The notes beneath the pieces are model-generated. The model had not been told where the DNA came from. It did not search any database and saw only the letters and a program-made list of their open reading frames with translations. 43,216 nucleotides of DNA from Chara braunii. Lineage: Eukaryota > Streptophyta > Charophyceae > Charales > Characeae. This document shows positions 1 to 10,696 of this stretch, piece after piece. The translations under genes were made by a program, and so were the position numbers. Numbering within the stretch: the first letter of the stretch is position 1; each line of letters starts with the position of its first letter. Location: NCBI GenBank assembly GCA_003427395.1, contig BFEA01000155.1:137518-180733 (forward strand), given 5' to 3'.

Positions 1-89
1 TTCCATAAGAACCTGGTTGAGATGATGAATAAGAAATCGGACTTGGTGTGTGAAAGTGGTATCCGAAAAAAAATATAAAGAAAATAAGA

Positions 90-1365
90 CAGAAATAACG
101 ATTGAGGCAAAACGTAATAATAAGGAAGATTCAAGTTTAGTTGAAGGGCTTCTTCAAGAACAAGGCGACCTTTATAACTGACTGTTGAATAACATTGCTC
201 AGTCATACAAAATGATGGTGTTGTTAAAGGATGAGTTGAGGGCGATGGAGAAAGATAGAGATTACAAGGCTAAGGAGCTGGAGTTGTGGAAGCAAGAAGT
301 ACATCATGTTGAAGGAAAGTGAGGGAATATAGCTAGCAGTGTGTACCCCAACCACAGAGAGTCGAGTTCGTCTACGGGTCACCCCGAGGTCTCCGAAGAC
401 TATCGGATCGGAGCAATCCCGTGAGTTGTGTCAGCGCCATACAGAGGAAATGAAGATATTAAGGAGATGGGAACAAACGAGTTCAACGGTATAAAAGAGG
501 CAGAACATGAAGCACAAAGGTTAGAAGAAGAGGTGCAACGATTTAAGGATATTATAGCCAAGACGAAGGAATAAAAATAACATCAATCAAAGGTTTTTGA
601 GACCAATATGAGAGACGGTTAACGGAGACCTCAATTTTCAGACCACTTGCTAGGTCATTCATAACAAAACCCAAGGGTCATTTTAACCAAAATTACCACC
701 AATTCATAGAGTGGAGATCATGCTAACTTTTTAAAGAAAAAACTATAAAACGGCAAGGCAAAGTGTGTTTTCATGCAAAATTAACTCATTTCAGTTTTCA
801 AAAATTTCAAGATTTTTCAGGGCTAGCCAAAAGAGTCAACTCCAAAACCCCAACAAACACCAAACTTGACACACACAGACCTTGACCAAAAATAAAACAG
901 GGCAAAAGAAAAAAAAAAACAGAAAAAACTAAAAAAAAAAATCTTCAATGCATTTTTTAAGGTTGAGGGAGTTAACCAGAGTTGAAAACTGGGGGTCCCT
1001 GTTAACCGCTTATGACAAATATGCGAACGAAACTCGATGCGGCAGTATTGAAGTAAAGTATGAAAAACTATGGGTCGACAATAAAGAAAGCAACTGAAGG
1101 TGTGGAGGTGAATGAGAGAGAGACTTACCTCAAAGGAGTGCAAAAGATGTTGAGTAAGCTAAAAAACGATGGCGTCACAACTATTTGCGAAAAATGAGAA
1201 ATATGTTATACCATTCTTGATACAACGAAGGAGGTGATCACTCAACTGAGGACGGATAAAGCTTTTGGCAGTAGCCAGAAAACAAAAGTTATGGTGATCC
1301 AAGAAGTATCAGATGACTTGGTAGACGGATCTGAATCTATAGATGTCATGTATAACTCGGGTTCG
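90..1365 (+). pseudogene. Decayed coiled-coil ORF, N-terminal part of a GIY-YIG-like gene
   Basis: Several plus-strand blocks read as charged, Leu/Lys/Glu-rich protein typical of coiled coils. One runs from 93 to 322 with an in-frame TGA at 179, another lies around 440-573 (block AEHEAQRLEEEVQRF), another around 1060-1190 (YLKGVQKMLSKLKND), and another at 1261-1365. The blocks lie in different frames and are separated by stops, so the gene is broken. They precede a GIY-YIG-like domain in the same orientation, which suggests one ancestral protein with a helical N-terminus and a nuclease C-terminus. The start lies outside the window or is lost. Seen: coding-like composition and order. Inferred: that the blocks belong together. 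I do not recognise the N-terminal family. Confidence 0.4.
971..1020 (-). repeat. Half copy of a GTTAAC-bounded repeat
   Basis: About 50 bp, read on the minus strand, align with 8041-8090 at roughly three quarters identity, including a shared GGTTAACxGGGACCCCCA core. GTTAACC stands at 971-977 and again at 1001-1007. The 8-kb copy is a foldback with the same core in both arms. This looks like one arm of the same small element, here inside the decayed coiled-coil gene. Confidence 0.5.
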
Positions 1366-1795
1366 TTATAAAGTTGCACCCGGACGTGGCGACTTACGAG
1401 ACCGTGTAAGCGATTTACTTCTTCTACCTTATTGCGATGCAAATTTTTGAATTCTTTATCTGTGTGGATAATCGTTCCATTGACGGTAGTTCGATAAATT
1501 TCATGGTTGAGCAAGTTGGTCAGTTTCCTTATTTCCTCTCTACTGGTGATCGTGATTTAAATCGGTCGGATGAACCGATGGTGTATGCGCTTGTATCTCC
1601 CTAATATAGGTATATTTACGTCGGAAGCACTTCGAGGAATCTTCAGTGTCGATGGAGCAAGTACGCTTAGCGCATATGTGATAAAACGTTGGTCAATAAA
1701 GGAAGACGGAATGAGAGACTATATTGTTGGTTATGGATGACGTGTGTGTCTCGTTACGTTATGTTACCTAGTGTCGACCCCAAATTTTGACCCTT
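1366..1795 (+). pseudogene. GIY-YIG endonuclease-like domain remnant
   Basis: A plus-strand frame stays open from 1407 to 1599 and continues past a single TAA (1599-1601) to about 1795. The block MVYALVSP, the stop, then YRYIYVGSTSRNLQCRW matches the GIY-YIG core: a hydrophobic-Y strand, then Y-V-G-S-T in place of YIG, then the conserved basic L-x2-R-W helix. Downstream, RLYCWL resembles the usual LYRWL segment. GIY-YIG nucleases make nicks or double-strand breaks in homing endonucleases, Penelope-like retroelements and phage-type Seg proteins. A frameshift near 1366 joins it to the coiled-coil blocks upstream. The in-frame stop inside the core and the frameshift make it non-functional. Which element it belonged to cannot be told from this copy. 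Confidence 0.5.
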
Positions 1796-2998
1796 CTATT
1801 AACCATATGTCATAATGTTTGTTTTTGTTTTGAAAGTGATTTCTTGACCACTGATAAGTTATTTATTAGTATATTTTTTCTGGACCTTAATTCTCTCGAT
1901 AAGCCGAAATAAGCAGGAGGAAGCACCCAAGTCAGAAAGAGGGGAAAAAAATTAATCGAGAAATAACTACTTGAGTCTGTCCCTCTACATTTAATGATAG
2001 ATCTCTCCTTCAATTTGAATATTATGTAAGTGTGGGCCCGTCGAGTCTCTTACGTATCCTAAAATTTTGCATGGATCATGGTTTTCATAAATGCTACGCA
2101 GTCTGGCATAGCGGGAAAAAACTTGTTGATCAATGAAAGATTCTTAAATGATCGTATGGTTGGTCGATAAACTCCGGTTAGTATGGACAGGCTTATTTCG
2201 AGCTTCTAGGGGTTGAATTTCTGATGATAATGTTTTGTTATTTTAATCAATTGCTCCATTTCAACGGCGATCGCTGTAGTTGAAAGGACCATTGTCTCCC
2301 TTATTGCGCAATCCTTCTTCTCGACGTGAGGTGTATAAGTGGGGGTTTGACATGTTGGTTTTTGCTCTTTCTACTATTCGTCATTTCAAAGAAAAAAAAA
2401 GGGACGTATGACATGTTTCTTGTTAAACGTTATCGCTACTGTGTACGTTATTCAACTGAGGAGACACATTGTAGTCGAGATTGTCTACGGTGAGATGTTG
2501 AGCAAGTCTAACATTCGTGTTGTCTGCGTGGGTTTTATTTACAGATTCGACATTATTGATGCATGGAGGGATGTGTTGATATAAAGTTTACAAGTCGTTT
2601 GGTATAAGAATAAGAATGTGGGTGATATCATTCAAAATTTTACGTTGTATGCGTGACAGGATGAACACACCTACTCATGTTCAAATGTTGATCAAGTTTT
2701 TCCTCAGATGGGGAACCATGTATGCGTTCGTATCGGTTGCTCTGGTTATGACTTGCTTTCGTTGCCTTCTGTCTGCTTACTTATACTTTGACTCTTTCGA
2801 TCTTCTCAGCCCATCCGTTCCCTTTTGTTATGTGGTCGCTGCGCTATTCGCGCTAACAACCACTTGGTTTTAGTTTTTCATTGCATGTCTAAGTGATCAT
2901 TTTTTGTTTCACAATTTTGCCCCAGCCTTGTATTTGGTGAGCTGGTTCGTGCGATGTTTTCTCCCTGATGGCACTATAGACGTGGTAGATTGAGGTTT
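1796..2998. other. Intergenic stretch, possibly LINE 5' UTR
   Basis: No gene is recognised. The longest plus ORF (2616-2873, 85 codons) has an arbitrary composition and no motif. The end of this stretch leads into short tandem repeats just before the ORF1-like region of the LINE, so the later part may be its 5' UTR. No boundary or target-site duplication is visible. Confidence 0.35.
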
Positions 2999-3131
2999 GT
3001 TGATTGATTACATTCTTTTCCACCTTTGTTGCGCATATACCACTGATCTTGTAGATCTGGGATCTGTTGATTGATTACGTTCTTTCTTAGTTGGCTGCGC
3101 ATACACCTTTGCTTGCCTTGGTGAGCTCCCC
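2999..3131 (+). repeat. Imperfect 67-bp tandem repeat, two copies
   Basis: GTTGATTGATTACRTTCTTT begins at 2999 and again at 3066, followed in both copies by a GCGCATAyACC segment. Tandem repeats ahead of ORF1 are common in LINE 5' UTRs, where they carry promoter activity. That role is an inference here. Confidence 0.6.
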
Positions 3132-3153
3132 CTGATTTCGGGTAGCCCTTCTC

Positions 3154-5197
3154 ATGGCGCGGCCTCTCGATTTCAAAGGGCGACGTCGAATGAGTTTTGT
3201 AACATGCTGCATCGTTATTTTTTGTCCGGGGAGGAGGAAGCAGAACAAGCAGCTATGTATATTTAAATATTTCAGAACTCGGACGAAGATATGATACTAG
3301 TGGTGGATGTTGAACCTCAGGCGGCGGAGACAACTATCGATTATCTGCGCAGACACTATGTGATGGTCGTGTTTCAGGGTCCTGACGCTGACTCTTCTTT
3401 TGCATTAAAGGAACGCTCGATGCGAGCAGTAGAGTCATGCTAGGATCTGACGACCGTCAATGGGAGCAGAGGTAGAATTTGCCCTGAAGGGCCGAATATG
3501 ATCTCGTATCCGACTCGGAGTCTTGCATCCATAAGAGCACTTAGGGACTGGATAGTCGGCATATTGCAATCTGAGCGGTCCACAGTAGCGGATGAGAAAC
3601 CTTGTCGGGTTTGGAACAAGCCTTGGCAGTCGCCCATCGAGCAGGCGACAACGTGTTTATAGGAACAACAACGCAGGGATTTGATTCGGGTTCTTCGTAT
3701 CGCATATCTGCCCATGTCGTTCTTGAAAGCAACCATAACTCATGAATATGGTGAGGTTTGAAGACGTATATAAGGTTGATCCTAGACCCGTCGATCGGCG
3801 TTATGACTTGCTCCTAAAAGCTAAATCCAGGGTTAGTCGCTCGTTGTAGTTTCTTACTTCGCAGGGCTGGGTCAAATTGGATATTGCGGCCAAGGACACC
3901 CCATGGTGCTCTGATTGGCGATGGTATGGTTATTCTGTCGTGCACCAGATTGGCCTAGATATGTTAGGGAAGAAGGCTCGGCCGTTATGCGGTCTTACTC
4001 ATCGGCCCTCCTTTTGACTCCGGCTTCGGTGTTTGTGACCGCTGTGTCCGTATTTGTATTGGTCGCGCCTGTGTCAGGGTTGTCCACAATTGCTCGGTCG
4101 TCGACCATTTGGGGGGTTAAGCTCGTGCCTCCTGTAACCTTGGCATAACAATTGGCTATAGTTTGTACCCCTGGATCGTCGACCCATGTTGATCAGGATC
4201 CACGACCCCAGGCCACTATACCCCAAACCGTGTCGGGTTGGTCGTCGTCGTCTTTCAAGTTGGCCGTTTCTTTGCCACTTTGCCCGGATCAGTCAGGAGT
4301 TGTGTCTTCACCGTTGGTTGCCTTTGTCCCTTTTAAACCTCAGGGAACTGAAACCCAACCCACAGTGCCGAACCCAAAGGAGTTTAGGCCTTTACAGAAG
4401 GACCCAACCCCGGTCCAGCGTAGGAAAACCTTTGTCGGAGGGCCTAAGCGACTAAACCACAACCCTATGACTCTGCTTGAGAGCGGCTCAAAGACTTCAT
4501 GCATGTCATTTGGGAAGATATTGCAGACAATGATCAAACTCGGTCTAGTTATTCATTGCCCCAAAACGCGCCGGAATTGAGTAAGGCATTGTCTGTGTCT
4601 GCTGTTGCGGGTGCCTGTGCTTCAACACCTCAGCGACAACCTGATGTACAACAACCACATGATCACTCCCTGCCTGCTGGTGCAAGTACTTCAGTGTCTC
4701 AACAACAACCTGATGTAAAACAATCACATGATTACTCCTTTCCTATCATCTCCGAGCGTGTAAGGGTTGCTGTCTTCCCTGACTCCTTGTTAGAGGTGAT
4801 GCAGGTCAGGGCACCATGTATCGTAGTTCCTTTGGTGTTTACTACGGTGGACGGGTTGCTGCAGCATCTAGTCGCGGTCACAAAATGGGAGGTCGTAAGG
4901 ATTCTGCATTTCGTGTTACATGAAGTTCCTACTATGGAAATGGTCATTGGGAAGGTTGGAAAATGGTTGGTGTCTGCATATAGAGTCCAGTCTTTTCTTG
5001 AGATTGACTCAGAGTGGGTTCGATTAAGTCCAGTCTTTTCCTACACAAATATATTCCACTTCCCTGTGATTAATGTCGTGGTTAACCTTGAAGCCCAGGT
5101 CAAACCTTGCAGCTCAGACCTGGGCTTCTTTGCCATGCCTGCACTAGCTGCCTTTGTCTCTGTTCAAGAATCCCACAGGCCAAACCGCAAAGGATAC
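3154..5197 (+). pseudogene. LINE ORF1-like region, broken
   Basis: ATG at 3154 (MARPLDFKGRRRMSF) follows the tandem repeats and is a plausible start. Coding-like blocks follow in changing frames: VVDVEPQAAETTIDYLRRHY (about 3302-3360), KVDPRPVDRRYDLLLKAKSR (about 3772-3832), and the long open frame 4499-5197. The last contains two copies of a 23-residue repeat with QPDV(Q/K)QxHD(H/Y)S at about 4636-4740. Plant LINE ORF1 proteins bind RNA and usually end with a CCHC zinc knuckle. I do not find that knuckle, so the assignment rests mainly on position upstream of ORF2. Alternative: an unrelated broken gene. Confidence 0.4.
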
Positions 5198-5587
5198 TAA
5201 GATCTACGATTGCTGGAATGCAAGTTTTTTGGCGCAAGTGGAGGAACACATCCCGTGGCATAAAAGCATCTTCTCAAACAATTTTTTGAAACTTAAATAT
5301 CATGATTGAGACATGTTATCTGCACAGTAGTCATGGATCAGATTCGACTCGCGTTATAGAATATTAGATGGTTGGGATCCCACCTGTGGCGGTGAAAAGA
5401 TCCCTGGTAAAAACTCCCGCCATATGGTGCTGAAAAGATTTTGCCATGTGGCGGTGAAAATATCCCAACGTGTGGCTTTTAACAAGGGTTTGCGGATTGT
5501 GCCGCTTCACGAAACGAAACTCAATACCGAAGCGGTGGCGGAACAAATAGGATGGTGGTCGGACTTTAATCTTTGGGCACTTTCCCA

Positions 5588-5915
5588 GGGTACCAAAGAG
5601 GTTGTTGTTGTTTTGTTTGCACACTCATTTCCCTACTTATTACGTATTGTAACTGGGATCATCTCAGTTATTGGATCAGGGTTCACTTTCGGGTGGGGGA
5701 GGAAGATTGAGCGATTCTTAATGCTTATGCACCTGTCTCTTATACACATCTAGATGTGTATAAGAGACAGGGGTACCAAAGAGGTTGTTGTTGTTTTGTT
5801 TGCACACTCATTTCCCTACTTATTACGTATTGTAACTGGGATCATCTCAGTTATTGGATCAGGGTTCACTTTCGGGTGGGGGAGGAAGATTGAGCGATTC
5901 TTAATGCTTATGCAC
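5588..5915 (+). repeat. 145-bp artificial direct duplication around the adapter
   Basis: 5588-5732 and 5771-5915 appear identical along their length, starting GGGTACCAAAG and ending TTATGCAC, with only the adapter between them (offset 183 bp). A mate-pair circle whose two ends overlap in the genome would give this pattern. One copy should be discounted when reading the LINE endonuclease. Confidence 0.93.
5733..5770. other. Nextera mate-pair junction adapter (assembly artefact)
   Basis: CTGTCTCTTATACACATCT (5733-5751) is followed at once by its reverse complement (5752-5770). These are two Tn5 mosaic ends back to back, the exact circularisation junction of Illumina Nextera mate-pair libraries. 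It is not a natural transposon: nothing lies between the ends and there is no 9-bp target duplication. Its presence means untrimmed mate-pair reads were used in contig building or gap filling. Confidence 0.97.
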
Positions 5916-6599
5916 CTCACTCCCTCTTGGCGTGTCTGGATTTTTTTCGTTCTCTTTTCGGGATACTGCCTCGTTTCGACAGATTGATAATGAGAGAGAT
6001 TGGAATACCACTTTGCTTTCTAGATTGGACATTCCCAAACTGGACCCGTTGACAGAAGACGGTGCTTCTGTCCAACTTTAGAATTGAGTATGGTTTTGTG
6101 GATGCTTTTCACCACTTGCATTCGTATGAACGTGCTTACACATGGTTTGCCTCTGGGGCAGTTAGTCAACAATATATCTTGCGTACTATACTTGATTTGT
6201 TCAGGGTAGCTGACAGGCTGTTGCCTCAATTTTCCCGATGCTTTGCCTTAATGTGTGCTGGTTCGAACCACCTTCCAATGTTATTGGAATATTATCTGCA
6301 CCGTACCGATCGTTTGAAAACGGATTGTTGCTCTGTCCTCTAAAGACATATTGATCTTCATGTACGAATTTTGGGTTAAGTAGAGGGAGGCTCGAGTCTC
6401 TTCCTCTTCGTCGATAACTTAGTTCCGAGGAGGCCTCAGCATAGTATGGACTCAGACTCTGTTTTTTTATCGGGCGTTAGGGATTGGTTATAACAATCCA
6501 AGATTATTTTTCTGCGGAACTCGATGCAGTGCCTGCATTGACCCGGTTGTCCCAAGTGGATGAACACTCCTTCATGCAAGCATTGAATGTCGTACGTCG

Positions 6600-8390
6600 G
6601 TGATGGATGCCCACCGTTTTGTCTGAAATTAAGGAGGCGGTGAACATAAAAGAAATATCATGGTTAGTCAACGGAGACCGGATGACGATCCATGTTTCCT
6701 AGTCATAAGATGCTGGCCAATGCCCAAATCCTGCTTTTGATACATCATCCTTTTTATGATGAGGCCATAATGGCTACCGATACACCAATGATAGGGTCCT
6801 ATGTTAAACAATTTTATGCTTGCCTGTTGATATCACAGGGACAACACACCGAAGCATAATTATTGACTGACTTTCAAACTTTGGTTTGGTCGACGTTGGA
6901 CCGTCATTTCACAACAGACCAACAAACAACCTTTGAAGCAGATATATTCATGGATGAGGTCACTAACGCATATAGGGGCCAACCGACCCACAAAGCGTCG
7001 GGCTTGGACAACCAGCCGACTTGTTTTTTCAAGCGTTTCTCTCCTTATTTGTATCCCGACCTCCTCTACATCATATCCTCCTTGTGGCATGGGGTCCCTG
7101 ATTATGAGGAGTTGTTGTAATGGGTTATAGTCTTCTTGTATATATAAAAAATAAAACCGATGTATGTAATTGGTGCCCGATAACGCTGACTCAGATGCTT
7201 GGTTTTTAGTTTTTTTTTGCCAAAATCGTAGCGTCTTGGCTGTAAAAATCATATCGATGTTGATCCATCTTTTCCAAATTGCATTCTTGCAGGGACGACA
7301 TATTCTTTATAACATCATGCTTGTTGAGCAACTTGTGGAGTTGTTGGTCAGTGAGGACGTTGAGTTGACAGTAATCTTTCTTGATTTAAAAAAATTGTAT
7401 GATCGTGTTGGTTGGGAATTTATGCAGGGAGCCTTATCGGTCTTCGGTTTTCGCCCCAAGTTCAAGGTTGTTGTTGCTGCCTTGTTCTAAGGCCCCTCCT
7501 TCCGTCAGTGTCAATAAAGCTTTGACTGACTATCTCCCTTTTTCACGTTTAGTACGCCAAGGTTGTCTAGTAGCACCCTACTTCAAGTTATATGTTTTCT
7601 ATATTGAGGTTACACATTCGATTATTTAAGCGAATTCTCAGGTTCCGGGCTTCCTGTTACCGATTGGCGAACGACTTAAAACTGAAGCGTTCGTAGACGA
7701 CTCCGTGATTTTCACTCCACTGGGCGACTCGGCCTTCTTAGCGCTTCGAGACTCTGTTGATTTGTTCCTGGTGTCTCAGGCTATAATTAATTGGTCTAAA
7801 TTGGTTGTTCGACCATTGGGGGCTACATGTGGTCCTCCCTGAACAACAAGAACGGTTGTTGGGACACGGGGTATCCCTTACCCAATCATTGGAGGCTGAC
7901 TTTGTGCATGCCTTGGCGGAGGTACGTTCAACTTTGCCGCCATGGGTGCCATACATAGGCGTGAGTTTGTTTGGTCGGGGACTAGTCGTAAAAAACACGT
8001 TGCTAGTTGTGTTGTGGTTCCAACACGCTGTTTTTCAGCTATTTGCACACAAGTGGTTAACGGGGACCCCCACTTTTCGGCCCTGGGTAACGATGATGAA
8101 AAATGGGGGGTCGGTTAACCTTTTCTCTGTTTGCACTGCGTGTGCTGAGGTAGTTGCTTACACATTACCTATGGAAAGAGGAGGTGGCCACTGACCCCTT
8201 TCTCCCTAAAGTCGCTTGGGAAGTGGTCATTCCGCCCAAACGTTGCCAGGGTCTCACCCTGCTTGATCCGGAACGTCAGATTAAGGCTTTGCTAGCTCGT
8301 TGGATGGTTTGGGCTATTTTGGAACATCCTTCCCATTCTTGGCATCAACTGACTGACTTTCCACTGTTTACTTGGTGGAATTGGTAAGTT
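6600..8390 (+). pseudogene. LINE ORF2 reverse transcriptase, multiply frameshifted
   Basis: RNA-dependent DNA polymerase of the LINE. In order: WLVNGDRMT (about 6660), matching W..GDRNTKFF; KASGLDN (about 6992), matching KAPGPDG; QIAFLQGRHI (about 7274), matching QTAFVKGRSI; FLDLKKLYDRVGWEF (about 7375), with the first catalytic Asp; SRLVRQGC (about 7545), matching SRGVRQGCPLSP; FVDDS (7690-7704), the catalytic (F/Y)xDD box; NTLLVVLWF (about 8000), thumb start; and LPKVAWEVVIPPKRCQGLTL (about 8205), the conserved VAWxxxxxPKxxGGLGL block. Frame changes occur near 7125, 7490, 7630 and 7820. A foreign hairpin element lies at about 8037-8160 between the last two blocks. Catalytic Asp residues survive but the gene is dead. 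Confidence 0.85.
8037..8160. mobile_element. Small GTTAAC-bounded foldback element inserted in LINE RT
   Basis: Between the LINE thumb blocks lies about 120 bp that does not fit the protein family. It holds GGTTAACGGGGACCCCCAC at 8055-8073 and its imperfect inverse, TGGGGGGTCGGTTAACC, at 8104-8120, around a central AT-rich loop. About 50 bp of it recurs, inverted, near 971-1020. Such short foldbacks are typical of non-autonomous (MITE-like) elements. The exact edges and a target-site duplication are not clear. Confidence 0.5.
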
Positions 8391-9277
8391 ATCCGTTGTA
8401 TTTGGTTAACGACTCTTACATTGTGATATCTTCGAAAGAGACGACCACTGGGCATATGGTACGAGGTTATGAAAGTCTGGGTCTGTTGTTGCCCGTTGTT
8501 AAAGCCTCTTGAGTTTGTGACTGAACGCCTGTTGACATAACCGTTTTTTGAAAACCTTCCATTGTGATGTCGGGTGGTAACCCTTTCCTATGTTGTGGAT
8601 CAATTGCTTTCGGAGAGGCGTGAATGTCTCGTGGGGTGGGGACATTGGCGGATATCTGGGACGTTCAAGCATTGGATTGAAAACTGATGCAGGTCTTGCG
8701 CAATAAACTCCAGGGTTAGTGACACTAGTAAGCTCACTTTAACATGCTTAGGCAAGTAATCCTGTTGGTTTGGCGGGAGGTACCTAGGGCAAGCTTCATG
8801 CGCGTGGTGGGAACATGGTATGAAATTACCATTGAGTACTCCCCGACTAACCAGTGACAAGTAAACTCGGTTGTCGTTTTGGGGGAGCCTTGTGCCTCGA
8901 CACGGTGCACTCGGGAAGCCTCATTTTCTTAAGACCCACCCTTGACACTGGCATAACCTCAATTGTCACTTCCTGCTTTCATCTTTTGATCCCAGTTTAT
9001 GTTCTGGATTATTTTTACTGTTCGTGACCTTATTGCTTGTAGGTCCCAGTTTATAACTTGTCTGTCGACCAGAGAAATTGGTAGTAGAAATACCCCGATG
9101 ATGACGATGTCTGGATCCTATTATACCAATAATCTACCAAGTTGGAAGGTGGATTGCAGATTAAACACCCCAGTTGGCACTGACTCTATTGCGTCACTGG
9201 AAGTTATTGTGGTTGGTCGCTTATCAGACGATACCGATAGCGCCGTGATGTGCAAAAATTTTCGTTAAAGCAAATCC
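8391..9277 (+). pseudogene. LINE ORF2 region between thumb and Cys motif, badly decayed
   Basis: Located between recognisable LINE blocks in the same orientation. Translation in all frames is broken by stops and no conserved block can be named. The 999x-type ORF at 8999-9268 has no family signature. Position is the only support for assigning it to ORF2. Confidence 0.45.
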
Positions 9278-9677
9278 TCTCTGCCAAATCTGTTTGAGAA
9301 CCCGCATCAAAGATATGGAGCAGTTATGCTTGTATTGTGACTTGTCTCAACGATTTTGCCCGCCCTTGGATCGGGCGGAGGTCTTGTGAGGTGGTATACT
9401 CTCGACATTATGGACGCTTAGAAATTGCACGATTCATTGCAATAAGCGACATACACCGCCCATGATGAGGGCTGAGGTGAAATATAATATTAAACATACA
9501 ATTGCGTCGGAGTGGACTTTCAACATCCAGAAGAAGGGTTGTTCTGAAAAAACATTCAAAAAGTTTTTGCTTTCTTGGCATTATTTCCCGAGTGTAGTGA
9601 CGGTAGATGTTTCTTCGGACGACGACCCAAAAATCCGTTTTTCGTCTTTTTTTTTTGCAAACCTTGGTGTAACGTAA
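9278..9677 (+). pseudogene. LINE ORF2 C-terminus with Cys motif and LWTLRN block
   Basis: Around 9278-9345 CQIC and, about 13 residues later, LCLYC match the C-x2-C...H/C-x4-C nucleic-acid-binding motif near the end of plant LINE ORF2, with the usual His lost. After a stop, ILSTLWTLRNCTIHCNK (9397-9447) matches the LW.LW..RN...F block that follows it. The final open stretch, 9462-9677, ends at TAA 9675-9677, probably the original end of ORF2. Confidence 0.6.
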
Positions 9678-10696
9678 ACAATGTGAATTATGCCAATAAA
9701 GTGGGGAGCGTGAGGAAAGAATGGGTGAAGGTGTGAACTGGGGGAATAGTAGGTTTGTTTCAGACTTTGAATCTCATTCTAGTTCTTGTACATGGAGTCT
9801 GTGTTTCGCGACAATTTTTCAGAATTAGATAATCATTCTATAGTAAAATTACATTTTAAATTTAAAAATTTCATTCCATCTAAAAAAATGGCATTCCACT
9901 TTTAAAATTTTATATCTTACTTGAAAACTTTCCTTCCAAGAATGGGGTATCCCTTCTTATCTGAACTGCATGCTAGATATGGAATAAAAGTCTAGATGAG
10001 TTCATGAAATATTTTAAGTGGACTTCCATTCTATATAAGGACTTCAAGTCATAAAAAAATTAATCCAATTTAAATTAGAAGATATTTATTTGAGTAGAAC
10101 AAAACTTTAATTAAAACATTTCGTAAACTCGTCAAGACTTTCATTCCATCTTCAAGAAATAAATATGAGGGAAAACTATTTTTTAGACGAAAACTTATCA
10201 AATAAAACAAGAAATTTAAAAATTTGATGAACATTGAAATTATAATTTTTTATATATGAAGGATTTTGTTTTAATGGAATGTTTTGTCAACTTTCATTTC
10301 TTGTGGGAATTTTTTTGATGGACAACTTTGTTTTTTGTGGGTTTTGTTTAATGGTAGGGTCTGGTGGACAATAGAATGTTGTACGCTTTATTGTTTTGTG
10401 TGGAGAGCACAGAGAAAAAATGAGTGAAGGTGAGAATTGGTGGAATAGTACATTTATTTCAGACTTTGGTTCATGTTTTGCTTCTTGTACATATAGTCAG
10501 TCTTTTATCGATAAGGTGATGCTTTTGTTTTTGAGGGGGTTTGTTTAATGGTAGGATATGATGGACAATGAGATGATTTACACCTTTCACTTCCATATAA
10601 GGGACACCGAACCCCATTTTAAGCCACTATAATACTATTGTAATCGTGGTATGAACCTGGCCGGAACGCCCTGGTCATATTGCAAAGATTGCCTTT
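9678..10696 (+). repeat. LINE 3' UTR with internal duplications and an AT-rich block
   Basis: A segment of about 100 bp (AATGGGTGAAGGTGTGAACT and following) at 9701-9800 recurs at 10401-10500 at roughly 75 percent identity. A second unit starting TTTGTTTAATGGTAGG occurs at about 10343 and 10540 (period about 197 bp). Between the copies, about 9815-10300 is very AT-rich and coding-free, with repeated CATTCCA-like words. It may be a later insertion or an expanded repeat. The segment ends in the A17 tail. Confidence 0.55.

Larger units (their letters stand above)
5424..6343 (+). pseudogene. LINE ORF2 N-terminus: APE-type endonuclease
   Basis: This domain nicks target DNA for target-primed reverse transcription. 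The frame opening at 5424 contains HETKLNTEAV (about 5510-5540), the conserved (Q/H)ETK block holding the catalytic Glu. After a disrupted middle, about 6085-6300 reads EYGFVDAFHHLHSYERAYTW, then a Ser-rich turn, then GSNHLPM. These match the LVDAFRxLHPxxxxYTW and SDHxPV blocks at the end of the fold; the essential Asp of SDH is Asn here (SNH). The 38-bp sequencing adapter at 5733-5770 puts a TAG in the frame. The artefact is 183 bp (61 codons), so without it the frame runs on to about 5987. A frameshift and stops separate this from 6062-6343. Confidence 0.75.

Noticed and set aside
823-1143. Minus-strand ORF resembling LINE thumb sequence
   Set aside because: The apparent match to the LINE comes only from the shared GTTAAC repeat, which is itself an insert in the LINE. 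The plus strand is the more coding-like here.
90-1795. Giant-virus insertion suggested by GIY-YIG plus coiled coil
   Set aside because: Only one broken gene is present, surrounded by retroelements; no viral hallmark gene nearby.
5733-5770. A natural Tn5/IS50-like insertion
   Set aside because: The two mosaic ends touch with nothing between them, and the flanking duplication is 145 bp rather than 9 bp. This is the mate-pair junction oligo.
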